Shown here: in pieces, positions 1 to 6,861 of the stretch
Layout of the letters: each line of letters opens with the position of its first letter
How positions within the stretch are numbered: the first letter of the stretch is position 1
Program-made: the position numbers and the translations under genes
Notes under the pieces: model-generated
Database searches by the model: none
Told to the model about the DNA's origin: nothing
Seen by the model: only the letters and a program-made list of their open reading frames with translations
Assembly (NCBI GenBank): GCA_902494565.1
Contig: CABUTN010000021.1
Coordinates: 1-30,842 of the forward strand
Length of the DNA: 30,842 nt
Reading direction: 5' to 3'
Source: an uncultured Collinsella sp.
GTDB lineage: Bacteria > Actinomycetota > Coriobacteriia > Coriobacteriales > Coriobacteriaceae

Positions 1-69
1 GAGTGGGGCGACAGGGCCGTGTGGGAGGACCTCCACCACAGGGACCCGTACCCGTTCTGGCTGGATTAA
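1..69 (+). CDS. C-terminal end of an unidentified gene (partial)
   Basis: Frame 1 is open from the first base to a TAA at 67-69 and gives 22 residues ending in DPYPFWLD. The beginning lies outside the window. The run is too short to assign a family. The high-GC codon use fits a real gene tail and no other gene competes here. The next gene (ROK kinase) is on the opposite strand and convergent, about 140 bp away. Confidence 0.45.
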   Translation, partial: EWGDRAVWEDLHHRDPYPFWLD

Positions 70-110
70 TGGATGGAAACGGGTGTTCTATCGGGACACA
101 CATTTTGTCC

Positions 111-142
111 TATAAGCCGCCTTTTTTATTTGAGGGCTTATA
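111..142. repeat. Inverted repeat between convergent genes, possible terminator
   Basis: An 8-bp stem, TATAAGCC (111-118) with GGCTTATA (135-142), encloses a 16-nt loop containing TTTTTT. It lies between the convergent ends of the first partial gene and the ROK kinase. It lacks the usual U-run after the stem, so it is only a weak terminator candidate. Confidence 0.3.
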
Positions 143-209
143 TGAGGCGTGGTGGCGTCGTTCCATTGGTCGGATTTGCTGGGCGCGCCACGCCCCGTGG
201 GTGCGTCTG

Positions 210-1100
210 TTACTGAAGCGCCTGTGCGCCCAGGGCCAGGCAGCCCATAATGCCCTGCTTGCCCTCGAGGCTGTTGTTGACGATGTAGTTATCGATGTCG
301 TTGACCTCGGGCGTGACGATATAGCCGTTGAGCATTTCGGCACACTTTTTGCGTGCGAGCGGCACGATGGGGGTGTGGTCGGCCACGCCGCCACCGATGA
401 TGATCTTTTGCGGCGCGTAGCACAGCGTGTAGGTCATGAGTGCCTGTGCCAGATAGCCGGCGAGTAGGTCCATGGCCTCCGGGTCATCGGCCATGTCTCC
501 GGCGCTCTTGCCATCCCAGCGCTTTTTGACGCCGGGACCTGCGATGAGGCCCTCGAGGCAGTTGTCGTGGAAGGGGCAGGCGCTATGCTCGCCGATGGTG
601 TCGCGCGGGTCGCGCGTGACCAGGATGTGGCCAGCCTCGGGATGCATCATGCCGTGCACGAGCTGGCCGCCCGAGAGCACACCGGCGCCCACGCCGGTGC
701 CGATGGTCAGGTAGACCACATCGGTGAGGCCCTGGGCGCAACCAAAGGTGACCTCGCCCAGGCAGGCGACGTTGACGTCGGTGTCGTAGCCGCAGGGGAC
801 CTTGAGCTCGTTTTGGATGGTGCCCAGCAGGTCAAAGTAACGCCATGCGGTCTTGGGCGTCTCCAAGATCTTGCCGTACTGGGGCGAGGCAGGGTTGACC
901 GCGGTGGGGCCAAAGGCGCCGATGCCCAGGGCGGCGATGCCCTTGTCTGCAAACCATGCGTTGACGGCCTCGACGGTCTCCTGCGGGGTCGTGGTCGCGA
1001 TCTGCTCGCGCTCCAGGACCGTACCGTCCGCATAGCCCGTGGCGCACACCATCTTGGTGCCGCCGGCCTCGAGCGCTCCGATAAGCTGTTGTTCTGCCAT
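210..1100 (-). CDS. ROK-family fructokinase
   Basis: This 296-aa cytoplasmic sugar kinase probably phosphorylates fructose (or a related hexose) with ATP. The N-terminus has the ROK phosphate-binding segment GALEAGGTK (residues 8-16). The catalytic aspartate is expected in YDTDVN (D108). GTGVGAG (134-140) is a second nucleotide loop. The zinc site of bacterial ROK fructokinases (GmuE type) is visible as H158 in PEAGHI, then C175, H178 and C181 in CPFHDNC. The start at 1100 is preferred over a more upstream in-frame ATG because GGGAGG precedes it by 6 nt and the family begins at this point. Length is normal. The gene appears monocistronic: a terminator hairpin separates it from the upstream aminotransferase, and it has its own promoter with an inverted repeat. 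The exact sugar cannot be read from sequence. Confidence 0.9.
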   Translation of the reverse strand: MAEQQLIGALEAGGTKMVCATGYADGTVLEREQIATTTPQETVEAVNAWFADKGIAALGIGAFGPTAVNPASPQYGKILETPKTAWRYFDLLGTIQNELKVPCGYDTDVNVACLGEVTFGCAQGLTDVVYLTIGTGVGAGVLSGGQLVHGMMHPEAGHILVTRDPRDTIGEHSACPFHDNCLEGLIAGPGVKKRWDGKSAGDMADDPEAMDLLAGYLAQALMTYTLCYAPQKIIIGGGVADHTPIVPLARKKCAEMLNGYIVTPEVNDIDNYIVNNSLEGKQGIMGCLALGAQALQ

Positions 1101-1138
1101 GGTATTCCTCCCTTTTGGACGAGTTGCTCCGTGACTAA

Positions 1139-1174
1139 AGTATAGCGCTCTAAACAAGTTAAGAAAGCGCTATA
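1139..1174 (-). promoter_or_regulatory. ROK kinase promoter with inverted-repeat operator
   Basis: A perfect 8-bp inverted repeat, TATAGCGC (1141-1148) and GCGCTATA (1167-1174), is separated by 18 nt. On the minus strand a good -10 hexamer TATACT (1139-1144) overlaps the gene-proximal half-site, which would put the transcription start about 30 nt before the ATG. No convincing -35 was found. The position is typical of a repressor operator; which regulator binds is unknown. Confidence 0.5.
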
Positions 1175-1175
1175 A

Positions 1176-1216
1176 AAAGAAGCCCTTCAACGCGGCGGGC
1201 GATGAGGGGCTTCTTT
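1176..1216 (-). terminator. Rho-independent terminator after the aminotransferase
   Basis: AAAGAAGCCC (1176-1185) pairs with GGGCTTCTTT (1207-1216). Read on the minus strand, the stem ends in a T-rich run (TTCTTTTTATA). It lies 26 nt after the aminotransferase stop. Confidence 0.75.
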
Positions 1217-1241
1217 GGTTGCTTTAGTTGCCGGGCCGTCC

Positions 1242-2423
1242 TTACCCGCGCGGCTTGATTTTATCACGTAGCGACTTGAGGTTCTCCAGCGCGGCGTTGA
1301 GCGTTTCGTCTCGCTTGGCAAAGTGGAAGCGGATCAGATGGTTGACGGGCTCGCGGAAGAAGCTCGAGCCGGGCACGGCGCCCACGCCCACCTTGGATGC
1401 GAGGTCCTCGCAGAATTCGAGGTCGCTGTCATAGCCAAACTCCGAGATATCCATCATCACGTAATAGGCGCCCTGCGGCACGTTATGCTCAAGACCGATG
1501 CTGTCGAGTCCCTGGCAGAACAGGTCGCGTTTGGCGGTATAGAGGTCAAGGACCTCATCGTAATAGCTGTCGTTGAAGTTGAGGGCGGTGACGACGGCTT
1601 CCTGCAGGGGAGCGGCGGCACCCACGGTGAGGAAGTCGTGGACCTTCTTGATGCGCTCGGTGATCTCGGCAGGGGCGATGGTGTAGCCCAGGCGCCAGCC
1701 GGTGATGGAGTACGTCTTGGACAGCGAGCTGCAACTGATGGTTCGTTCGAACATGCCGGGCAGCGTGGCCATATAGACGTGCTCGTGGGGCGCGTAGACG
1801 ATGTGCTCGTATACCTCGTCGGTAATGCAGTAGGCGTCGTACTTTTTGCAGAGGTCGGCGATAAAGGTGAGCTCCTCGCGCGTAAAGACCTTGCCGCAAG
1901 GGTTGGAAGGGTTGCACAGGACGATGGCCTTTGGGTCGTTGTCGCGGAAGGCTGCCTCGAGCGTCTCACGGTCAAAGTCGAATGTGGGCGGGTTGAGCGG
2001 CACATAGATGGGCTCGGCACCCGAGAGAATGGTGTCAGCGCCGTAGTTCTCGTAGAACGGCGAGAAGATGACGACCTTGTCTCCGGGGTTCGTAACCGTC
2101 ATCATGGCGGCCATCATGGCCTCGGTGGAGCCGCAGGTGACTACGATATTCTCGTTAGGGTTCACCGGCATGCCCATAAAGTGCTCCTGTTTGGCGGCGA
2201 GCGCCTCGCGCATGGCCTGGGAGCCCCAGGTGATGGAGTACTGGTGATAGAGCGGCTTGGGGTCGCTGGCGATGGCGCTGAGGCTGTTGAGCAGCTGCGC
2301 CGGAGGATCGAAGTCGGGGAAGCCCTGCGACAGGTTGACGGCATCGTACTTATTGGAGATGCGTGTCATGCGGCGGATGACCGAATCGGTAAATGTTGCC
2401 GTGCGGTTGGAGAGTTCTTTCAT
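1242..2423 (-). CDS. PLP-dependent class I/II aminotransferase (aspartate aminotransferase-like)
   Basis: This 393-aa fold-type I PLP enzyme transfers an amino group between an amino acid and a 2-oxo acid. The sequence shows the family landmarks in order: NLSQGFPDFDP near residue 30, the cofactor-contacting GSTEAM (98-103), NPSNPCGK (171-178), TDEVYE (201-206), and the Schiff-base lysine K236 in SSLSKTYSITGWRLGY. The carboxylate-binding arginine is probably in HLIRFHF near the C-terminus. Length is typical of the aspartate/methionine/kynurenine aminotransferase subgroup. Substrate specificity cannot be fixed from the sequence. The start at 2423 has an AAAGGA ribosome site. The gene is alone between the tRNA cluster (divergent) and its terminator. 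Confidence 0.9.
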   Translation of the reverse strand: MKELSNRTATFTDSVIRRMTRISNKYDAVNLSQGFPDFDPPAQLLNSLSAIASDPKPLYHQYSITWGSQAMREALAAKQEHFMGMPVNPNENIVVTCGSTEAMMAAMMTVTNPGDKVVIFSPFYENYGADTILSGAEPIYVPLNPPTFDFDRETLEAAFRDNDPKAIVLCNPSNPCGKVFTREELTFIADLCKKYDAYCITDEVYEHIVYAPHEHVYMATLPGMFERTISCSSLSKTYSITGWRLGYTIAPAEITERIKKVHDFLTVGAAAPLQEAVVTALNFNDSYYDEVLDLYTAKRDLFCQGLDSIGLEHNVPQGAYYVMMDISEFGYDSDLEFCEDLASKVGVGAVPGSSFFREPVNHLIRFHFAKRDETLNAALENLKSLRDKIKPRG

Positions 2424-2533
2424 GCCGGTCCTTTCGAGGATTTGCAGTGGGGCAAGTTTACTCCTATGGAACCGGTGGGAATTGCTCGAAACGCGCTCGA
2501 AAAACTCTTTTCAAAATTCTTGAAAATTGGGGC

Positions 2534-2562
2534 TTGCATCGCGTGGCGTTCCTTGCAATAAT
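2534..2562 (+). promoter_or_regulatory. Promoter of the tRNA cluster
   Basis: TTGCAT (2534-2539) and AATAAT (2557-2562) are spaced by 17 nt, a sigma-70-type layout. They sit about 27 nt before the tRNA-His 5' end. No other plus-strand start lies nearby. Confidence 0.6.
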
Positions 2563-2589
2563 AGTCGAGCGCGAAGCGCACAGGACACG

Positions 2590-2666
2590 GTGGGTGTAGC
2601 TCAGTTGGCTAGAGCGACGGGTTGTGGTCCCGTAGGTCGAGGGTTCGAGTCCCTTTACCCACCCCA
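2590..2666 (+). tRNA. tRNA-His (GTG)
   Basis: A complete cloverleaf: acceptor GTGGGTG/TACCCAC, D-arm GCTC/GAGC, perfect anticodon stem ACGGG/CCCGT around loop TTGTGGT (anticodon GTG), and T-arm GAGGG TTCGAGT CCCTT. The discriminator is C73 and the base before position 1 is G (2589), giving the G-1:C73 pair that identifies tRNA-His. The CCA end (2664-2666) is encoded. Confidence 0.97.
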
Positions 2667-2688
2667 GTTCTTGCTTCGTGTTGATATC

Positions 2689-2764
2689 GGGTCGTTAGCT
2701 CAGTTGGTAGAGCAGGGGACTCTTAATCCCAAGGTCCAGGGTTCGAACCCCTGACGGCCCACCA
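2689..2764 (+). tRNA. tRNA-Lys (CTT), copy 1
   Basis: A cloverleaf with acceptor GGGTCGT/ACGGCCC, D-arm GCTC/GAGC, anticodon loop CTCTTAA (CTT, reads AAG) and T-arm CAGGG TTCGAAC CCCTG. CCA is encoded. The 27:43 pair at the top of the anticodon stem is a G-A mismatch. It probably shares the upstream promoter with tRNA-His. Confidence 0.96.
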
Positions 2765-2777
2765 CACGATATCTTCT

Positions 2778-2803
2778 CTAAAGTCCGCCATAACGGACTT
2801 TAG
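2778..2803 (+). other. Perfect hairpin between the two tRNA-Lys genes
   Basis: A 10-bp perfect stem, CTAAAGTCCG (2778-2787) with CGGACTTTAG (2794-2803), has a 6-nt loop. It begins 13 nt after tRNA-Lys copy 1 and ends 4 nt before copy 2. There is no U-run, so it could be an attenuating hairpin or a processing signal in the tRNA transcript. Confidence 0.6.
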
Positions 2804-2807
2804 CTTT

Positions 2808-2883
2808 GGGTCGTTAGCTCAGTTGGTAGAGCAGGGGACTCTTAATCCCAAGGTCCAGGGTTCGACCCCCTGACGGCCCACCA
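2808..2883 (+). tRNA. tRNA-Lys (CTT), copy 2
   Basis: Identical to the first tRNA-Lys(CTT) except one base: the T-loop reads TTCGACC rather than TTCGAAC (position 59, A to C). The cloverleaf, including the 27:43 G-A mismatch and encoded CCA, is otherwise the same. It lies 43 bp after copy 1, so a tandem duplication is the simplest origin. Confidence 0.95.
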
Positions 2884-2895
2884 AAGCATTTTAAA

Positions 2896-2925
2896 GCGAC
2901 TGGCTTAGGCTGGTCGTTTTTTTTT
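2896..2925 (+). terminator. Rho-independent terminator of the tRNA cluster
   Basis: GCGACTGGC (2896-2904) pairs, with wobbles, with GCTGGTCGT (2909-2917) around the loop TTAG. A nine-T run follows (2917-2925). Confidence 0.9.
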
Positions 2926-2968
2926 GTTAACCTCGCATCGGGTCGAACCCGAAAGGGCGCGGCCGCTT

Positions 2969-3829
2969 TCACAGATTGAGTCTACCCTGGGGATCGGTGA
3001 AACCGTCAGTACCCTCCTTGAGTTTCTTCTCGTCTGCCTTCACGCGACGCTCGAGCTTTTTTGTATCCTCGGCAGGCGGTAGGTTCTCGGGAACAATTCC
3101 GCGGTCGATGAGGCTGCCACGCACGCTCGTGTTGTTCTCGACGTGTTCTTGTTTGATCTGGTCCAGACCGTACAAGTCGTGTTCCTCGGCGTTGAAGGCC
3201 GTCATCGAGTTCGTGAGGTCCTTTGCTTTGATGAGGACATCGGCTAACCTGTCCGCCAATGCCGCGCTCTTGGGTACGCCGAGCTGCTGCTTCATTTCCG
3301 CCGTGCTTCTGCCGCCGAATAACGCCTCATCGCCCTTCGACTTGATGATCGCGAATCCTTTGGAGTCCACGCCGCGTTTGAACGCAATACCCGAGAGCTG
3401 TTTCTCTGAATCGGATAGCGAGTGGCGCGCCTGCAAGCGCTGAATCTCTGCGAAGCGCTGCTCTATGAGCTCTTGGCGGCGCGTCTGCACGGCAAAGTAT
3501 GCCTGGGCGAGCGCGATCTCTGGCTTGTTTGAATCTCCGTTCTGTGCGATTAAATAGCATGCATAGCGCGTAAGTTTGTAGTCTTTAACCGCGCGAGCGG
3601 CGACACCGGCAGTTACCATTTTCGTGGTGTCACGAAAATGGGAATCAACTGGAGTTTTGTTTGTTTCGCACGAGACTTTTGCCCTCTTAACAACTTCGGC
3701 GAAGTTCTCCCATCGAGTGTACCCCATGGGTTCCATTAAATCGCGTGCGAGCCAATACTCAACGCCGTCTTCCACATGGGCGTAGCTGTCAAGTTCGACA
3801 CGCCATTTCTCGATATCCCTGCTGTCCAT
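2969..3829 (-). CDS. dinD: DinD-like DNA-damage-inducible protein (BRO-N-type domain)
   Basis: A 286-aa protein with the DinD family layout. The N-terminal third carries the BRO-N-like signature (EYWLARDLMEPMGYTRWENF, residues 24-43). DYKLTRYACYLIAQNGD (83-99) and PEIALAQAYFAVQTRRQE (103-120) follow. The C-terminal half is charged and helical and ends in a lysine/glutamate-rich segment. In E. coli DinD is an SOS-induced protein that inhibits RecA-driven strand exchange; that role is family knowledge, not shown here. The start at 3829 has GGAGGAG 3 nt upstream. No GAAC-N4-GTTC actinobacterial LexA box is visible in the 160 bp upstream, so SOS control is unproven. It lies next to a tRNA cluster, a common place for accessory genes, but no integrase or direct repeat was found. 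Confidence 0.85.
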   Translation of the reverse strand: MDSRDIEKWRVELDSYAHVEDGVEYWLARDLMEPMGYTRWENFAEVVKRAKVSCETNKTPVDSHFRDTTKMVTAGVAARAVKDYKLTRYACYLIAQNGDSNKPEIALAQAYFAVQTRRQELIEQRFAEIQRLQARHSLSDSEKQLSGIAFKRGVDSKGFAIIKSKGDEALFGGRSTAEMKQQLGVPKSAALADRLADVLIKAKDLTNSMTAFNAEEHDLYGLDQIKQEHVENNTSVRGSLIDRGIVPENLPPAEDTKKLERRVKADEKKLKEGTDGFTDPQGRLNL

Positions 3830-3857
3830 ATCTCCTCCTCGCTGGTCTATTTTCTAT

Positions 3858-3872
3858 GCGGGCTTTGCCCGC
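3858..3872. other. Small GC hairpin upstream of dinD
   Basis: GCGGGC TTT GCCCGC is a 6-bp perfect stem with a 3-nt loop, 29 nt before the dinD start codon. If transcribed it would lie in the leader. No T-run follows, so it is not a classical terminator. Confidence 0.4.
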
Positions 3873-3912
3873 TCTATATTCAGAATAAGGATACGCTGTC
3901 GTGCGGACACGA

Positions 3913-3948
3913 ATGGGCCCCGTGCTGCTTCAAGCTCACGGGGCCCAT
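3913..3948 (-). terminator. Strong hairpin after the flavoprotein gene
   Basis: A 12-bp perfect stem (3913-3924 with 3937-3948) has a 12-nt loop. It lies 42 nt downstream of the minus-strand flavoprotein stop. The following U-run is weak (ATTC), so it may be an imperfect terminator or an RNA-stabilising hairpin. Confidence 0.55.
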
Positions 3949-3990
3949 GGATATCGATTGATTGTGTTCTGCTTTAGATAGGTGTCCGGT

Positions 3991-5517
3991 TTAATCCGCT
4001 CGATAGTGCGATCCGAGACTTTCGGTCCGCTTACGCATGGTTTTGACCATCTCCGTCGACAGCTGAATCTGCGACTGTAGGCGGGCGAGGGCTGCGATCT
4101 CGCTGTCATCGGCATGCGGCTTGCTCAGCGCCATGGCCTTGTCTTGCAGGCTTTCAAGCTGTTGCAGGGCCTCGGATAGGCCTGTTTCGGTCCTGTTGAT
4201 CATGCAATAGGTGCTCATCGTGTGCCTAAGGCTGTGTGTCAGGCGATCGGCATCTGTTGTGGCAATGCCGTACTGGGGGAGGGTGATATCCGTCTTCAGG
4301 GCCGCTTCAGGCTCTTTCTGCGCTGTGAGGGCTGCCGATGCGCCCGCGATACGTCCGAATACGATGCCGTTGGCGCTTGACAAGCCACCAATGCGGTCGG
4401 CGCCGTGCATGCCGCCTGTCGCCTCGCCGCAAGCGTAGAGGCCCTCAACGCCCGTGTGCGCGGTCTTATCGATCTTGATGCCGCCGTTAGCAGCGTGGGC
4501 ATACATCGCAACGCGCATCTCGTCGGTCGGCGCGATGCCGTGCTCGTCTTGCAGCCAGGTGGCAAAGGTCTGCACAAACTCTGGGACATCCTCGCGGGGG
4601 AAGTCGTAGTGGAGTGCCAGGCCTTCGACACCTGCCTGATCGATGACGAGATCGATAGCGCGGGAGGCCAAGCGTGACGTGAAGGGACCATATCCAGAGC
4701 GCTGCTCGAGCAGGTCGTCCAGCTTGTCGTCGGCAATATCTACCGGCTGGTCTACGTGCACGTAGCGCCAGGTTTTCTCATTGAAGACCAAGTTACGCCT
4801 GGGCTCGATGAAGCCGGGCATCATCTGCATGAACTCTATATTAGTTAGTGTTGCGCCGTGCGCCAGCGCGATGGCCTGCGAGGAACTGAGCACATCAGCC
4901 GACGTAAGGCTGCGCTCGAACAGGCCGCCTGTGCCACCGGCTGCGATGACCGTGGCCTTGGCAGCAAAGGGCACGATTCGATTTTCGGTAAGGTCGTAGA
5001 GTACGGTTCCGGTTATTCTGCCGTTCGTGTCCTCAACAAGGTCGATAAGCTCATGGCGGGGGAGCAGGCGAATGCCGAGCGACTCGATCCAGGTCGTCAG
5101 AGCGTCCTCAAGGGGCTTGCGGGTGAGGCCGCGCCACATGCGCGTCTTGTGGTCAAAGCAGGGGATAAATTGCTTTTGTTGAGCACTCTTGGCGCTTTGC
5201 GGACGCTGGAGCTCAACGCCCAGGTCTTGCTCGAGCCAGTCAATCGCTTGGGGAATGCCGTGGACGAACGCTTGGACGAGTTCGGGGTCGGCAACGCCGC
5301 CGCCGACGGCCAGGATGGTGTCGATGAGGTCCTGCTCGTCGTCTTCGTTAACGGGTCCGATAAGCCCTAGGCCCCAGGTTCCGGGGAAGAAGCTCGATCC
5401 ACTCATAGTCTTGCCGGCGCTTGCCGCAGTGACGGTTGCACCCGTGCGTGCCGCTTCGATGGCGGCGCAAAGGCCCGCAATGCCAGATCCAATTACCAGT
5501 ACATCAGTCGATTCCAT
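3991..5517 (-). CDS. FAD-dependent oxidoreductase, fumarate reductase / L-aspartate oxidase flavoprotein family
   Basis: This 508-aa flavoprotein has an N-terminal Rossmann FAD site (VLVIGSGIAGLCAA, residues 6-19), the SSFFPGTWG segment where the family contacts FAD, and an AAGGTGGLF motif mid-protein. Near residue 360 comes the capping-domain HAANGGIKID, then YACGEATGGMHGADRIGG, the C-terminal FAD-binding signature. It therefore belongs to the succinate dehydrogenase/fumarate reductase/aspartate oxidase superfamily. No signal peptide, Tat motif, FMN-binding domain or haem motif is present, so a soluble cytoplasmic enzyme is expected. It stands alone, without nadA/nadC or an Fe-S subunit, so neither NAD synthesis nor fumarate respiration can be claimed. 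The start at 5517 has AAAGGA 7 nt upstream and removes an unlikely 19-residue arginine-rich extension. Confidence 0.8.
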   Translation of the reverse strand: MESTDVLVIGSGIAGLCAAIEAARTGATVTAASAGKTMSGSSFFPGTWGLGLIGPVNEDDEQDLIDTILAVGGGVADPELVQAFVHGIPQAIDWLEQDLGVELQRPQSAKSAQQKQFIPCFDHKTRMWRGLTRKPLEDALTTWIESLGIRLLPRHELIDLVEDTNGRITGTVLYDLTENRIVPFAAKATVIAAGGTGGLFERSLTSADVLSSSQAIALAHGATLTNIEFMQMMPGFIEPRRNLVFNEKTWRYVHVDQPVDIADDKLDDLLEQRSGYGPFTSRLASRAIDLVIDQAGVEGLALHYDFPREDVPEFVQTFATWLQDEHGIAPTDEMRVAMYAHAANGGIKIDKTAHTGVEGLYACGEATGGMHGADRIGGLSSANGIVFGRIAGASAALTAQKEPEAALKTDITLPQYGIATTDADRLTHSLRHTMSTYCMINRTETGLSEALQQLESLQDKAMALSKPHADDSEIAALARLQSQIQLSTEMVKTMRKRTESLGSHYRAD

Positions 5518-5654
5518 CGGATTCCTTTCTCGTCCGGCGCATTGTCGCACGGGTGATCGGCAATGGGGCCGCAAAGACTCGGCAAATCGGTAAAGGGCAA
5601 ATATGGCAGGTGGGCGTCAGATGGACTCGGCCACTTCGGTCGGCCTATTTGATA

Positions 5655-5721
5655 AGTTGCGGTGGAATACGGACTGTTTTGGCCTGTATGGATGCAATTC
5701 AGTCCGTATTTCACCGCAACT
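5655..5721. repeat. Long near-perfect hairpin (22-bp arms), possible dispersed repeat
   Basis: Arms 5655-5676 and 5700-5721 are reverse complements over 22 positions with a single G/T wobble, around a 23-nt loop. The 5' arm begins AGTTGCGGTGGAATAC. It sits alone in the 321-bp intergenic stretch 5518-5838, upstream of the flavoprotein gene, and has no U-run. The arm length is unusual for a terminator and looks like a miniature palindromic repeat or a structured RNA. Apart from this and the terminator at 5771-5803, nothing else was seen in that stretch. Confidence 0.8.
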
Positions 5722-5770
5722 GATACATCGGACCTTCTAATAAGAGTAACCAATTTGAGACGGGGCAAAC

Positions 5771-5803
5771 AAAAAGAGCCGCTACCTTGAAAGGTAGCGG
5801 CTC
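5771..5803 (-). terminator. Rho-independent terminator of the GGGtGRT operon
   Basis: GAGCCGCTACC (5776-5786) pairs perfectly with GGTAGCGGCTC (5793-5803) around a 6-nt loop. On the minus strand the stem is followed by TTTTTG. It lies 35 nt after the GGGtGRT stop codon. Confidence 0.9.
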
Positions 5804-5838
5804 CAAAGCTCAACTATATGAGCATCGCGCGGGCGCGA

Positions 5839-6843
5839 TTAGGCCTTGAGGGCCTCCTCGACGGCGACAGCGCAGGCGACGGTGGCACCGACCATGGGGT
5901 TGTTGCCCATGCCGATGAGACCCATCATGTCGACGTGCGCAGGCACGGAGGAAGAACCGGCGAACTGGGCGTCGGAGTGCATGCGGCCCATGGTGTCGGT
6001 CATGCCGTAAGACGCAGGGCCGGCGCCCATGTTGTCCGGGTGCAGGGTACGGCCAGTGCCGCCACCAGAAGCGACGGAGAAGTACTTCTTGCCAGCCTCG
6101 AGGCGCTCCTTCTTGTAGGTGCCAGCGACGGGGTGCTGGAAGCGCGTGGGGTTGGTGGAGTTACCGGTGATCGAGATGTCGACGTTCTCGTGCCACATGA
6201 TGGCAACGCCCTCGCGGACGTCGTCGGCGCCGTAGCAGTTAACGGCGGCGCGGGGACCATCGGAGTAGGGGATGGTCTCGACGACCTTGAGCTCGCCCGT
6301 GAAGTAGTCGAACTGGGTCTTCACGTAGGTGAAGCCGTTGATGCGGGCGATGATCTGAGCAGCGTCCTTGCCCAGACCGTTGAGGATGACGCGCAGCGGC
6401 TTCTTGCGAGCCTTGTTGGCGTTCAGAGCCAGGCCGATAGCACCCTCAGCGGCAGCGAAGGACTCGTGACCGGCCAGGAAGGCGAAGCACTCGGTGTCGT
6501 CGGAGAGCAGCATAGCGCCCAGGTTGCCGTGGCCCAGACCGACCTTGCGGTCCTCGGCGACGGAGCCGGGAACGGTGAAGGCCTGGATGCCCTCGCCGAT
6601 GATGGCGGCAGCCTCAGAAGCGGACTTGGCGCCACGCTTGACAGCGAGAGCGCAACCGAGGGTGTAGGCCCACTCGGCATTCTGGAAGGCGATGGACTGG
6701 GTGTTGTTGACGATCTCACGCGGGTTGAAGCCCTTGTCGGTGCAGATCTGCAGAGCTTCCTCGAGGGAGGCGATGCCGTTGTCGGCGAGGCACTTGTTGA
6801 TCTTGTCAGCGCGGCGCTCGTAACCTTCGAACGTAACAGTCAT
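5839..6843 (-). CDS. GGGtGRT protein
   Basis: A 334-aa protein named for its signature, seen here as SVASGGGTGRTLHPD (GGGTGRT at residues 260-266). The whole chain is well conserved in style: EIVNNTQSIAFQNAEWAYTLG near the N-terminus, GLGHGNLGAMLLSDDTECFAFLAGHESFAAAEG (103-134), and the closing VDMMGLIGMGNNPMVGATVA. The family's biochemical role is not established. It is repeatedly found beside a NifU-like scaffold, as here, which suggests a part in Fe-S cluster or cofactor metabolism; that is inference from context. It is the second gene of a two-gene operon, 18 nt after the scaffold gene, with a GGGAGG ribosome site and a strong terminator after it. Confidence 0.9.
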   Translation of the reverse strand: MTVTFEGYERRADKINKCLADNGIASLEEALQICTDKGFNPREIVNNTQSIAFQNAEWAYTLGCALAVKRGAKSASEAAAIIGEGIQAFTVPGSVAEDRKVGLGHGNLGAMLLSDDTECFAFLAGHESFAAAEGAIGLALNANKARKKPLRVILNGLGKDAAQIIARINGFTYVKTQFDYFTGELKVVETIPYSDGPRAAVNCYGADDVREGVAIMWHENVDISITGNSTNPTRFQHPVAGTYKKERLEAGKKYFSVASGGGTGRTLHPDNMGAGPASYGMTDTMGRMHSDAQFAGSSSVPAHVDMMGLIGMGNNPMVGATVACAVAVEEALKA

Positions 6844-6861
6844 AGTTATTTCCCTCCCTTT

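Noticed and set aside
3..467. 154-codon plus-strand open frame at the window start
   Set aside because: It runs antisense into the ROK kinase and conflicts with the in-frame tail ending at 69.
2939..2951. CGGGTCGAACCCG, resembling a tRNA T-arm, beside the tRNA cluster: possible attachment-site remnant
   Set aside because: Only 13 bp, not a copy of the tRNA-Lys 3' end, and no integrase is present.
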